The translations under genes were made by a program, and so were the position numbers. A stretch of DNA of 64,000 bases, taken from positions 4,588,001 to 4,652,000 of the forward strand of contig CAWFMF010000004.1 of assembly GCA_963816985.1 (NCBI GenBank), written 5' to 3'. This stretch comes from JAIVJM01 sp963816985 (GTDB lineage Bacteria; Acidobacteriota; Blastocatellia; Pyrinomonadales; Pyrinomonadaceae). The notes beneath the pieces are model-generated. The model was not told where the DNA came from. It saw nothing but the letters and a program-made list of their open reading frames with translations, and did no database searches. Each line of letters begins with the position of its first letter. The first letter of the stretch is position 1. Shown piece by piece: positions 16,857-24,863 of this stretch.

Positions 16857-17921
16857 ATGCCAAAGCTCACCACCATCCTCGTCATCGCGGCCATCATCAC
16901 GGCTTCGGTCATCGTCTGCGTCTACGTCTACTGGTGGGCGGTCTCGCGTTTCAAAATCCAGACCGCGAAGCCTCGACCTCTGCGCGCGCACCGCGAGACC
17001 ATCTGGCGCGACCCCGGCGAGGTCGAACGACTCGACTTCCGCGACGGGCCGGGCGGGGCGAACGGAGCGCCCGCGCCGCCCTTCACGTTCGTCGAGGAGC
17101 ACGCGACGGGCTCGAACCCCTGCCTCTCCGTGCGCGACGCGAACGCGCGCACGTGGCGCATCAAGTGGGGCGACGAGGTGCGCTCCGAGACTTTCGCCGT
17201 GCGCCTCGCGTGGGCCGCAGGGTTCTACGCCGAGTCGGCCTACTTCGTCCCCGAAGGAAGAATCGAAGAGTTGAAGGAACTCGGTCGTGCACGCGAGTGC
17301 GTGGGCGAGGACTGTTGCTTCCGCGACGCGAGGTTCGAGCGCGACGAGGGCGGCGTGCGCAAGTTGTTCGACGAGCACGGATGGAGTTGGGACGAGAACC
17401 CCTTCGTGGGGACGCGCGAGCTGAACGGGCTGAAGGTCTTGATGATGCTCACGTCGAACTGGGACAACAAGGACGTGCGCGACGTGGCGCGCGGCTCGAA
17501 CACCGCCGTCTTCGAGCACCGTCTCGAAGACGGGACTATCGAGGCGCGTTACCTCATCATTGACTGGGGCGCGACGATGGGCAAGTGGGGCACGCCCATC
17601 ACGCGTTCGAAGTGGGACTGCGAGGGCTTCGCTTCGCAGAACAGCGAGTTCGTCGTGGGCGTCGAGAACGGCGTCGTGAGTTGGGGCTACACGGGGCAGA
17701 GGACGGATGAAGCGACCGAAGGGATTAAAGTCGAGGACGTGCGCTGGCTCCACCGCTACGTCGGTCGCATCACCGACGAGCAACTCCGCGAAGGTCTGCT
17801 CGCGAGCGGCGCGACCGCCGAGGAGGTCGAATGTTTCACGAAAGCCGTCCGGGAACGCATTGAACAGCTCGGTCGCGTCGCGGAAGAGGGAGACGACTTC
17901 CGCCCCGCTTCTTCGTCATGA
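16857..17921 (+). CDS. Membrane-anchored protein with kinase-like motifs
   Basis: 354 residues. One N-terminal membrane helix (about residues 5-27) is followed by a domain with motifs reminiscent of atypical kinases: WRIKWGDEVRSETFAVRLAW (a Lys and a Glu in the positions of an ATP-binding lobe), MMLTSNWDNKDVRD (resembling a catalytic loop) and YLIIDWGATMG (a DWG in place of DFG). Similar NWDxKxxN and DxGxxFG patterns occur in HipA- and PI3/4-kinase-like proteins, so kinase activity is my inference. It follows the ATP-grasp gene closely. The convergent gene downstream encodes a phosphatase, which may be coincidence. Confidence 0.55.
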   Translation: MPKLTTILVIAAIITASVIVCVYVYWWAVSRFKIQTAKPRPLRAHRETIWRDPGEVERLDFRDGPGGANGAPAPPFTFVEEHATGSNPCLSVRDANARTWRIKWGDEVRSETFAVRLAWAAGFYAESAYFVPEGRIEELKELGRARECVGEDCCFRDARFERDEGGVRKLFDEHGWSWDENPFVGTRELNGLKVLMMLTSNWDNKDVRDVARGSNTAVFEHRLEDGTIEARYLIIDWGATMGKWGTPITRSKWDCEGFASQNSEFVVGVENGVVSWGYTGQRTDEATEGIKVEDVRWLHRYVGRITDEQLREGLLASGATAEEVECFTKAVRERIEQLGRVAEEGDDFRPASSS

Positions 17922-17939
17922 AGGCCGCGCTTAATCGAG

Positions 17940-18506
17940 TCAGACTTTCTTCGCCATGTCCTTCAACTCATCACCGACCTTCACGCGCTCTTCGGGGGTG
18001 TAGTCCTTCGGGTCGAAGTCGTGGAGGAACCAGTCGAGCAGAGGGCGGTGGCCGCGCGCGTCGTACCAACCATAACGGAGCATCTCTTCGACGGCCTGCT
18101 CCTTCGTCCAGCCGCAGTCACACACGCGGAAGACGCCGATGCAGACGCCCGTGCGGTGACGCCCGCCCATGCAGTGCGTGTAGATCGCCCCCTTCGTCTC
18201 GGCGGTGCGGATGTGCCTCAGCCACTCCTTGATGCGGCGCGGCGGCGGCGCTTCGCGGTCGCCGAAGGGGACGTGAATCCACTCGGTCATCCCCGCGTCG
18301 AAGGCGCGCTGCTGCTCGTCCGCGCCCACGCGGTCGGTGAGGCTGCACACCCTCCGCACGCCGAGCTTCCCGGCGAGAGCCCTGTACCCATCCGCCTTCG
18401 GGAACGCGCCCCTGTAGAGCGAGTCCGTCACCCGCGCGAAATTGCGAATGGGCACGCCGAACTCGTTGCGGTAGCTGGTTGTCTTGGCCCACTGAATGAT
18501 CCACAC
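17940..18506 (-). CDS. Dual-specificity/tyrosine phosphatase family protein
   Basis: 188 residues. The catalytic P-loop is IYTHCMGGRHRTGVCIG, which satisfies the H-C-x5-R-(S/T) signature of cysteine-based phosphatases, with Cys as nucleophile. An upstream Asp in VPFGDREAPPP could be the general acid. The N-terminus (FARVTDSLYRGAFPKADGYR) resembles the family's entry strand with a phosphate-recognition loop. The start is GTG 18506, chosen because GGGAGG lies eight bases upstream; there is no in-frame ATG near it. Protein tyrosine or phospholipid substrates are both possible. Confidence 0.85.
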   Translation of the reverse strand: MWIIQWAKTTSYRNEFGVPIRNFARVTDSLYRGAFPKADGYRALAGKLGVRRVCSLTDRVGADEQQRAFDAGMTEWIHVPFGDREAPPPRRIKEWLRHIRTAETKGAIYTHCMGGRHRTGVCIGVFRVCDCGWTKEQAVEEMLRYGWYDARGHRPLLDWFLHDFDPKDYTPEERVKVGDELKDMAKKV

Positions 18507-18615
18507 GACCGAACCCTCCCATGCCTCGAATGAAGTGCCGGGATTATACGCGACAAGCCTTTCCCCGCATCAACCGCAAGCTGCACTTGTTCTTATATGC
18601 AACTCCTGAGAGATG

Positions 18616-18691
18616 ACTGTAGGGGCAGGGCTTGTCCCTGCCCGCCGCTGACGAGACCGAGCGGGCCGCGGACTTGCCCTGCCCCTACAGT
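18616..18691. repeat. Inverted repeat of the TAGGGGCAGGG type
   Basis: Arms 18616-18631 and 18676-18691 are perfect 16-bp reverse complements (ACTGTAGGGGCAGGGC). A smaller GGGCAGGG/CCCTGCCC hairpin is nested at the left arm. It lies in the 373-bp gap between the phosphatase gene start and tRNA-Pro. The remainder of the gap has only the hairpin at 18800-18844. Confidence 0.8.
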
Positions 18692-18799
18692 TTTAACATC
18701 GGTCACATTTACACCCAATCCGCTATAAAACTGCCATGCCTTTCGGCAATCGCTCCTTTGCGTCCCCTCATCACTTCGGTTATCCTTCCGCTGTCGAAA

Positions 18800-18844
18800 A
18801 GAAAACCGCCGTCAACCTCATCTTCAAAGATGAAGAGACGGCGG
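18800..18844 (-). terminator. Possible terminator of the type VI secretion operon
   Basis: Read on the minus strand, GACGGCGG(...)CCGCCGTC... forms an 8-bp stem around an inner AAGATG-type hairpin. On this strand the stem is written CCGCCGTC...GACGGCGG and is followed by TTTTCTTTTC. It lies beyond the clpV stop, past the oppositely oriented tRNA. Its direction and role are inferred. Confidence 0.45.
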
Positions 18845-18879
18845 CGAGTCAAAGAGTCGAGAACTCAACAGTAATTTAG

Positions 18880-18953
18880 CGGGGCGTAGCGTAGCCTGGT
18901 AGCGCGCTCGGTTTGGGACCGAGAGGTCGCAGGTTCAAATCCTGCCGCCCCGA
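18880..18953 (+). tRNA. tRNA-Pro (anticodon TGG)
   Basis: A cloverleaf is readable: acceptor CGGGGCG pairs with CGCCCCG, a D arm contains AGCCTGGTAGC, the anticodon stem CTCGG/CCGAG encloses the loop TTTGGGA with anticodon TGG, and the T arm contains GGTTCAAATCC. The CCA end is not encoded. It lies close to the end of clpV in the opposite orientation. Confidence 0.95.
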
Positions 18954-18973
18954 TTCTGCTCTTCAGCTTCCCT

Positions 18974-21769
18974 TCACTCACGAAATCTCAGGACGTAGCT
19001 GAACTGGCCGTCGCCGCCGACGCCGACGTGGACGCGTGCGACGGCCTGCTCGGTCGCCATGCGGGCGAGGAACTCGTTGGACATTTCGGGGAGGAGCGTG
19101 CGCGTCAGGATGTGGTCAATGTTGCGCGCGCCCGACTCGACCTCCTCGCAGCGGTTGGCGATTTCGTTGATGACGGACTCGTCGTAGCTGAAGACCGCGC
19201 CGTGATTTTCGGCGACGCGGCGGCCCACGCGTTCGAGCTGGAGGCGGATGATGGCGCGCATCACCTCCGCCGAGATGGGGTAGTAGGGGATGACTATCAT
19301 GCGCCCCAAGAGCGCGGCCTTGAAGACCTTGAGCAGTTCGGGGCGGATGACTTCCGTGATAACGTCGGGCAGCGGCAGCGAGTCGGGGTCGGAGCAAAGC
19401 TCCATGATGGTGTCCGAGCCGACGTTCGAGGTGAGGATGATGACGGTATTCTTGAAGTCTATCTCGCGGCCCTCGCTGTCTTCCAGAACGCCCTTGTCGA
19501 AGACCTGATAGAAGAGTTCCATCACGTCCGTGTGCGCCTTCTCCACCTCGTCCAGAAGGACGACGGAGTAGGGCTTGCGGCGCACGGCCTCGGTGAGGAT
19601 GCCGCCCTCGCCGTAGCCGACGTAGCCGGGCGGCGAGCCCTTCAGAGAAGAGATGGTGTGGGCCTCCTGATACTCGCTCATGTTGATGTTGACGAGGTTG
19701 CGCTCGCCGCCGAAGAGCGTGTCGGCGAGCGAGAGCGCCGTCTCGGTCTTGCCGACGCCGGAGGGGCCGACGAGGAGGAAGACGCCTACGGGTCGGCGCG
19801 GGTCTGTGAGGTTGGCGCGCGAGGTGGCGATGCGCTGCGCGATGGCGTCGAGCGCGTGCGGCTGGCCGATGACACGCTGTTCGAGTCGCTCCTTGAGCGA
19901 AAGCACGGTGTTGATTTCGTCGGCGAGCATCTTGCCGACGGGGATGCCCGTCCAGCCGGAGATGACCTCGGCGATGGTCTGCGAGTCCACGCAGACCTGC
20001 GTCAGAGGCGTCTCGCCCTGAAGCTGCTTGAGCTTGCCGTTCAGCCGCGCGAGCTTCGCGCGCCAAGAGGCGACATCGTTTGAAGTCTTCTTGCGCGCCG
20101 GAGCGCCGCCGTCGTCTTCGGCGCTCTGCGTCTCGCCGTCCGTCTGGGCCTCGGCGGTTTGCGCCGCTTCAACTGAAGCGTCCGCGCCGTCGCCGTTCGA
20201 CGCCGCCGCCGTCCCGTGTGATTCAATCTTCGAGCGAAGGTCGCGTATCTGGGTGATGATTTCGCGCTCGCGCTCCCACTGCTCGCTGAGGCGCGCGAGT
20301 TTCTCTTCCTCGACTTCCCTTTCGCCCTTCAACTCTTCGATGCGCCGCGCGTGATCCGAGCCGGTGGAGGTTTCGCGTTCGAGCGCGGAAGTCTCGGCGG
20401 TGAACTGCGCGATGCGGCGGCGCGCGTCTTCGACCGCCGGGGGCGTCGCCGCCTGACTGATGGCGACGCGCGCGCAGGCCGTGTCGAGCACGCTGATGGC
20501 CTTGTCGGGCAACTGCCGACCCGTAATGTAGCGGTGCGAGAGCTTTACCGCGTCCGTCACGGCCTCTTCGAGCACGCGGACGTTGTGGTGGCGTTCGAGC
20601 ATCTCGGTCAGGCCGCGGATCATGACGACGCACCGCTCCTCGGTCGGCTCCTCGACTTTGACGACCTGAAAGCGGCGGGCGAGCGCGGCGTCCTTCTCGA
20701 AATATTTTTTGTACTCGGCCCACGTCGTCGCGGCGATGGTGCGCAGCTCGCCGCGCGCGAGGGCGGGCTTCAGAAGGTTGGCGGCGTCGGATTGTCCGGA
20801 ACTTCCGCCCGCGCCGATCATCGTGTGCGCCTCGTCAATGAAGAGGATGACGGGCTGCGGCGAGGACGAGACCTCTTCGATGACGGCTTTGAGCCGGCCC
20901 TCGAACTCGCCTTTGACGCCCGCGCCCGCTTGCAGCAGTCCGAGGTCGAGCGTCCGCACGGAGACCTTCTTTAAGGGTTCGGGCACGTCGCCGTTGGCGA
21001 CGCGGAGCGCGAAGCCCTCGACGATGGCCGTCTTGCCGACTCCGGCCTCGCCCGTCAGGATCGGGTTGTTCTGCCGCCGCCGCGTGAGGATGTCAACTAT
21101 CTGCCGAATCTCGAAGTCGCGCTCTAAGACGGGGTCAATCTTCCCGGCGCGCGCGTGCGCCGTGAGGTCAATGGTGAACTGATCGAGGGCGCGAGTCCTG
21201 CCCACCACCGCGCCCCCGCCGCTCACCTCGCCGTAGTCACCCGCGCCGTCGCCGGGTTCGTCGTAAGAGGCCGAGAGGTTCGCGGCCTCCCGGCCCTCGG
21301 CGGAGCCGTCTATGACGAAGGTGAAACGCTTCTTCAGCGTCTCGGCGGAGATGAGCGTGAACTCCTTGGAGACTTCGCGGGCGAGGCGCGCGAGGTCGTC
21401 GTCCGTGACGAGCGCGAGGAGGAGGTGGCCCGAACGAACCTTCGGCGCGCCGTACTCAATCGAGGCCAGCATCCAGGCGGTTTCGAGGAGCCGGATGAGA
21501 CGCGGCGAGAGCGAAGGCGTGCGCGTGTTGCCCGTCTTCAACTGGTCGAGGGCGCGCGCGAGGTCGGCTTCGAGGTTCGAGAGCTCGATTTCGTAGTGAT
21601 GAAGGATGCGCGCGAGGTCGGTCTCCTGCGGCTCGCAGAGCTTGAGCAGGTAGTGCTCGATGTCTACGTCGTAGTTGGTGCGCGAAAGGCAGAGGCCCGC
21701 CGCGGCTTCGAGCGCGTTGCGGCAGGTGTCGTCGAGCCTTCCGATGAGAGACTTGAGGTTGGTGGTCAT
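18974..21769 (-). CDS. tssH: T6SS AAA+ ATPase ClpV (TssH)
   Basis: 931 residues. ClpV disassembles the contracted TssB/TssC sheath after firing. An N-terminal Clp repeat domain is followed by a first AAA+ module with Walker A GEAGVGKTAIVEGFA and Walker B VILFIDEAHTMIG, a middle coiled-coil domain, and a second AAA+ module with Walker A GPSGVGKTETALSLAD and Walker B VVLLDEVEKAH. An acidic, Ala/Asp-rich segment (AASNGDGADASVEAAQTAEA) is inserted in the middle domain. ATG 21769 is the start; upstream in-frame codons are Arg/Ser-rich shadow sequence. It is the last gene of the T6SS cluster. Confidence 0.95.
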   Translation of the reverse strand: MTTNLKSLIGRLDDTCRNALEAAAGLCLSRTNYDVDIEHYLLKLCEPQETDLARILHHYEIELSNLEADLARALDQLKTGNTRTPSLSPRLIRLLETAWMLASIEYGAPKVRSGHLLLALVTDDDLARLAREVSKEFTLISAETLKKRFTFVIDGSAEGREAANLSASYDEPGDGAGDYGEVSGGGAVVGRTRALDQFTIDLTAHARAGKIDPVLERDFEIRQIVDILTRRRQNNPILTGEAGVGKTAIVEGFALRVANGDVPEPLKKVSVRTLDLGLLQAGAGVKGEFEGRLKAVIEEVSSSPQPVILFIDEAHTMIGAGGSSGQSDAANLLKPALARGELRTIAATTWAEYKKYFEKDAALARRFQVVKVEEPTEERCVVMIRGLTEMLERHHNVRVLEEAVTDAVKLSHRYITGRQLPDKAISVLDTACARVAISQAATPPAVEDARRRIAQFTAETSALERETSTGSDHARRIEELKGEREVEEEKLARLSEQWEREREIITQIRDLRSKIESHGTAAASNGDGADASVEAAQTAEAQTDGETQSAEDDGGAPARKKTSNDVASWRAKLARLNGKLKQLQGETPLTQVCVDSQTIAEVISGWTGIPVGKMLADEINTVLSLKERLEQRVIGQPHALDAIAQRIATSRANLTDPRRPVGVFLLVGPSGVGKTETALSLADTLFGGERNLVNINMSEYQEAHTISSLKGSPPGYVGYGEGGILTEAVRRKPYSVVLLDEVEKAHTDVMELFYQVFDKGVLEDSEGREIDFKNTVIILTSNVGSDTIMELCSDPDSLPLPDVITEVIRPELLKVFKAALLGRMIVIPYYPISAEVMRAIIRLQLERVGRRVAENHGAVFSYDESVINEIANRCEEVESGARNIDHILTRTLLPEMSNEFLARMATEQAVARVHVGVGGDGQFSYVLRFRE

Positions 21770-21794
21770 GCGCGGGTGACTGACGTTCGTGCGG

Positions 21795-22619
21795 CTAGCG
21801 TTGCTTCTGTTTGTGCTCGCCCTTGATGATCTGCTGGTAGCTGTAGAAGTTGTCCAGCGGCAGGGAGGCCTGCACGGCCTCTTCGACATCGGGCTGGTAG
21901 TGGCCCGAACCGTTCGACCACCATTCGAGCTTGCCGTTGTTGAAGAAGACCTCGCCCGCGTAGAGCACGTTGCGGCCCTCGGCAATCGAGGGGTGGCGGT
22001 AGCGGCTGTGCAGGAGCATCTGCCCTTCGGCGGTGCGGACGAAGTTGTACTGCTGATTAGGGACGCTCACGCCGTGCGAGTCCACCTTCCGCAGCCTGTA
22101 CTGGTCGGTGAAGCTCTCCAGACGGAAGATGCTTGAGGGCTCGACTCGCTCGACCGCGCCCGGATGCAGGTTGGGGAAGAATCTGAGCGCCTGCACGACT
22201 CCGCGACTGGGCATCCGCGCGGGCGCTTGACGCACGGCGGGACGCGGCGGCTGCGGCGGACGGACGACGGCGGGCGGCGCGGGCCTCTGAGGGGCTTTCG
22301 GTTGGACGACTCGCGCCTTCGGCGTCGAAGGTCTCGGCGGCGGCTGTGGTCTTGAGACGGGCGGCGTCGCCGCCGGACGATTCAACACGCGCGGCGGGGC
22401 TTGATTCACAGGGACGTGTGGAGACTTGTTCTGTAAAACTCTGGCCGTCGGCTGTGGGCGGTAGACGGGAGGCGCGGCGGGCGGCTTGCGAGCCGGGGCG
22501 GCGTTCGGCGTGAGGGGCTGCAAAACTCCCCGCGCGTGGGACGGCGCGGGGTTCGGACGTTGAGGCGGGCCGGGCCGCTCAGCCCTCTCCTGATGCGGCG
22601 GGTATTTTCTGTGGCTCAT
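21795..22619 (-). CDS. Proline-rich protein with toxin-like C-terminal domain, putative T6SS cargo
   Basis: 274 residues. The first 140 are extremely rich in Pro, Ala, Arg and Gln with a recurring short motif (RGVLQP, ARVLQN, ARVVQP, RGVVQA). The last 125 or so form a compact domain with LYAGEVFFNNGKLEWW and SGHYQP. From memory, an AGE...(N)GKL...SGHYxP pattern occurs at the C-termini of some polymorphic toxins; I cannot name the activity. A similar Pro-rich front with VVQ motifs is found in the next gene. Position inside the T6SS operon, between a DUF4157 gene and clpV, suggests a secreted substrate. No obvious immunity gene sits next to it. Confidence 0.55.
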   Translation of the reverse strand: MSHRKYPPHQERAERPGPPQRPNPAPSHARGVLQPLTPNAAPARKPPAAPPVYRPQPTARVLQNKSPHVPVNQAPPRVLNRPAATPPVSRPQPPPRPSTPKARVVQPKAPQRPAPPAVVRPPQPPRPAVRQAPARMPSRGVVQALRFFPNLHPGAVERVEPSSIFRLESFTDQYRLRKVDSHGVSVPNQQYNFVRTAEGQMLLHSRYRHPSIAEGRNVLYAGEVFFNNGKLEWWSNGSGHYQPDVEEAVQASLPLDNFYSYQQIIKGEHKQKQR

Positions 22620-22667
22620 CGCCTCACTGAACGTTGACTCGGAATAAGGTCGGACGGGCCGCTCGTC

Positions 22668-23470
22668 CTACCGCTCGTCTTCGTGACGGCGCACGACGGC
22701 GGTCATCGCGGCCTTGACGCCCATGCGGTCGGCCTCGGCTTCGAGCGCGTGATCCTGCACGACGGCCACGCCGCCGCCGAAGGGGTTGCTGACGCGGCCC
22801 GACTTCTGCTGCACGACGTGCCAGAGTTCGTGGCCCAGAATCTTCTGCCCGTGGATGGTGTGCGGGTTGTACTGGCCCGGCGCGAAGTGGATGTCCGTGC
22901 CCCACGTGTAGGCAAGTGCGCCGATGGACGAAGCCTCCTGCCCGACGTGGACGCGCACGTCCGAGAAGTCCATGCCGAAGGCGGTCTCCATCTTCGTCCG
23001 CACGTCGCCCGGCAAAGGCTGGCCGCCGGTCTTCGGCTGGAGCGAGACCTGGAAGGCGTCAACGCCGCCCGCGCTCTTGCGCTGGATGGTCTGCTGCGCG
23101 CCGCCGCCGCCGCCGTTGCGCGCCCCGGAGTTTTTCAACCGGTGGAGCGCGGCGTGCTGCGCGGAGAGGCGGGCTTGCAGCGCCTGCGTCCCGCCGATGA
23201 GATTGGCCTGCACGACACCCGCGCTGAAGCGACTGCGCGCGATGGGGGCGGCGTGAGGCGTCTTGGGCTGGACGGATTGCGCGCGTTGCTGCGGGCGTGC
23301 GACGGGAGGCGCGCGGCGTTCGCGCGCGGAGTCTGCGCGGCGCGCGGCTGGACGGGGCTCGCGCCGCGATTGGTGGCCGCACCCGGCAGAGGGCCGGGCC
23401 GCTTCGCCTGCGAGGGCGAAGAAGGGGCCGAAGAATTCTGACGTGGGCTCCGTAAAGGTGGTCTGCTCAT
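22668..23470 (-). CDS. DUF4157 (HExxH metalloprotease-like) protein, apparently frameshifted
   Basis: About 265 residues. The C-terminal half is a DUF4157 domain: FGMDFSDVRVHVG, then AYTWGTDIHFAPGQY, the HELWH motif (22818-22832) and a following EAEADRMG that could give the third metal ligand. This domain is common in substrates of contractile injection systems. ATG 23470 has GGAGG eight bases upstream and begins a Pro/Arg-rich sequence (MSRPPLRSPRQNSSAPSSPS) that runs out of frame with the DUF4157 part; the change occurs near 23290-23340. An alternative in-frame TTG at 23477 has no usable ribosome binding site. VVQ motifs resemble those of the following gene. Confidence 0.75.
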
Positions 23471-23610
23471 CACTCAATCCTCCCGCTCAGGGAACACGTG
23501 AGACTTGGGAGCGAGGTCTTCAAGCTCAGGCGATTGTATACCTCTCCGGCGAAAACGGCCAACGATTTCTCGCCCGCACGGAGGACTGTCCGAACCCGTC
23601 CCCGCGCCTC

Positions 23611-24399
23611 TCAGAAGGCGTTGACGGGGCGGACGGTGGCTTTCAGCTTCTCCTGCTTGGTGAAATTGGCGGCGGCCTGACTCGCGTCTTTCGCCCCGGC
23701 GTAAGCGCCGATGCGGACGGCGAACCAGACGCGGTTCTCGGCGTCCCTGCCGCTGAAGATGCTCGGCGTGTAGCCTTTGCTCTCAAGCTGTTCGGCGAGC
23801 CTCCGCGCGCCCTTCTCTTCCTGATAGTCGCCGACCTGCACCGAGTAAGCAAGACCCTTCAAAGGCGTGGACAGCCCGGCCTCGTCCGCCGCGCCCGGCG
23901 CTCCGGTCTCGGCCTCCTGCACGAGCTTCGGGTCGGGGTCTCGCACGGGTGCGTTCCGCCTCGGAGCCTCGTCCACGAAACTCCGGGCGGGCGGCGCGAC
24001 AGGAACCGCCGACGGCGCTCTCGGAGCGGCCACGCTCGGCGCGGCTAAGCCCTGAGACGCCAAGCCCTGCGACGCCAACCCTTGAGCGGTCATGTTGGGC
24101 GCGGCCATGTTGGGTGCAACCATGCCGGGCGCGACGGCGACCGGCGCACCCACATCCGGCGCGAGCGGCTCTTGCAGCAAGACCGGCTGGCCGGAGACTG
24201 GAGCCTGCGTGCCCCTCGCCGTGCCTTCGACGGTCGTAGCGTCCTTCGACTTGTCAGTCTTGGCCTCCTCCGCCGAAGCCTTCCCGTCCAGATTGCCGCC
24301 GACCAGAAGGCCCGCGACGAAGAGCAGGACGCCGAGCACGACCGAGCCTGCGAACAAGGCCCAGACGGCCTTCTTGTCGAATGAAAAATCGTAAGTCAT
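23611..24399 (-). CDS. SPOR-domain membrane protein in the T6SS operon
   Basis: 262 residues. A cytoplasmic start, one membrane helix (about residues 13-34), a long Ala/Pro/Val linker and a C-terminal SPOR domain (about 188-262: YSVQVGDYQEEKGARRLAEQ, YTPSIFSGRD, WFAVRIGAYAGAKDASQAA). SPOR domains bind denuded glycan strands of peptidoglycan. The linker contains short near-identical repeats (SQGLA, APNMA) at about 24040-24130. Canonical T6SS clusters do not carry this gene; here it could help anchor the membrane complex to the wall, which is inference. TssL here lacks a peptidoglycan-binding domain. Confidence 0.85.
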   Translation of the reverse strand: MTYDFSFDKKAVWALFAGSVVLGVLLFVAGLLVGGNLDGKASAEEAKTDKSKDATTVEGTARGTQAPVSGQPVLLQEPLAPDVGAPVAVAPGMVAPNMAAPNMTAQGLASQGLASQGLAAPSVAAPRAPSAVPVAPPARSFVDEAPRRNAPVRDPDPKLVQEAETGAPGAADEAGLSTPLKGLAYSVQVGDYQEEKGARRLAEQLESKGYTPSIFSGRDAENRVWFAVRIGAYAGAKDASQAAANFTKQEKLKATVRPVNAF

Positions 24400-24440
24400 T
24401 TTTCACCTCCCGAAACGAACTCCGCGCGTCATGCCGGAGT

Positions 24441-24827
24441 TCAAGGAACCATCACCGTCATCTGCCCCGGATTCACAATCTGTATCACGCCCGCCCACAC
24501 GCACATCAGCTTCGAGGTGTTGTTGAGCGTCGGCATGTTGCCGACGAGCGCGGTCGGCGCGCCCACGACCCACGGCGCGGGCGTCACCGGCACGCAGGGC
24601 ATCGGCGTCAGCACGCCGAGCGCGGCGGCGGTCGCGGCGATCACCGTCGGGTTCGCCAGAGACTGGCACATCCCGAAGGGCAGGATGTTGACCATCGGCT
24701 TGTTGTCCATGATGTTGGCCGCGGGCGTCTGCGTCATCACGCGGTTCTGCGGCAGCACCACGAGCGAACTTGGAGCCATGCCGAAACTGCATTGAAGCAT
24801 CGCGCCCATGCAGACCTGAATCGCCAT
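24441..24827 (-). CDS. PAAR-like DUF4280 protein (spike tip)
   Basis: 128 residues. The pattern CMGAMLQCSFGMAPSSLVVL, NIMDNKPMVNILPFGMCQSL, ANPTVIAATAAALGVLTPMP and CVPVTPAPWVVG is that of DUF4280, a PAAR-like family that caps spikes of contractile injection systems. It lies close to vgrG in the T6SS operon, where a PAAR gene is expected, and no other PAAR gene is present. The conserved Cys/Met residues suggest a metal-bound tip as in true PAAR proteins. Confidence 0.88.
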   Translation of the reverse strand: MAIQVCMGAMLQCSFGMAPSSLVVLPQNRVMTQTPAANIMDNKPMVNILPFGMCQSLANPTVIAATAAALGVLTPMPCVPVTPAPWVVGAPTALVGNMPTLNNTSKLMCVWAGVIQIVNPGQMTVMVP

Positions 24828-24863
24828 CTCTCAGAACCTCACTTTCAAACTCGCCCCGCGCAC

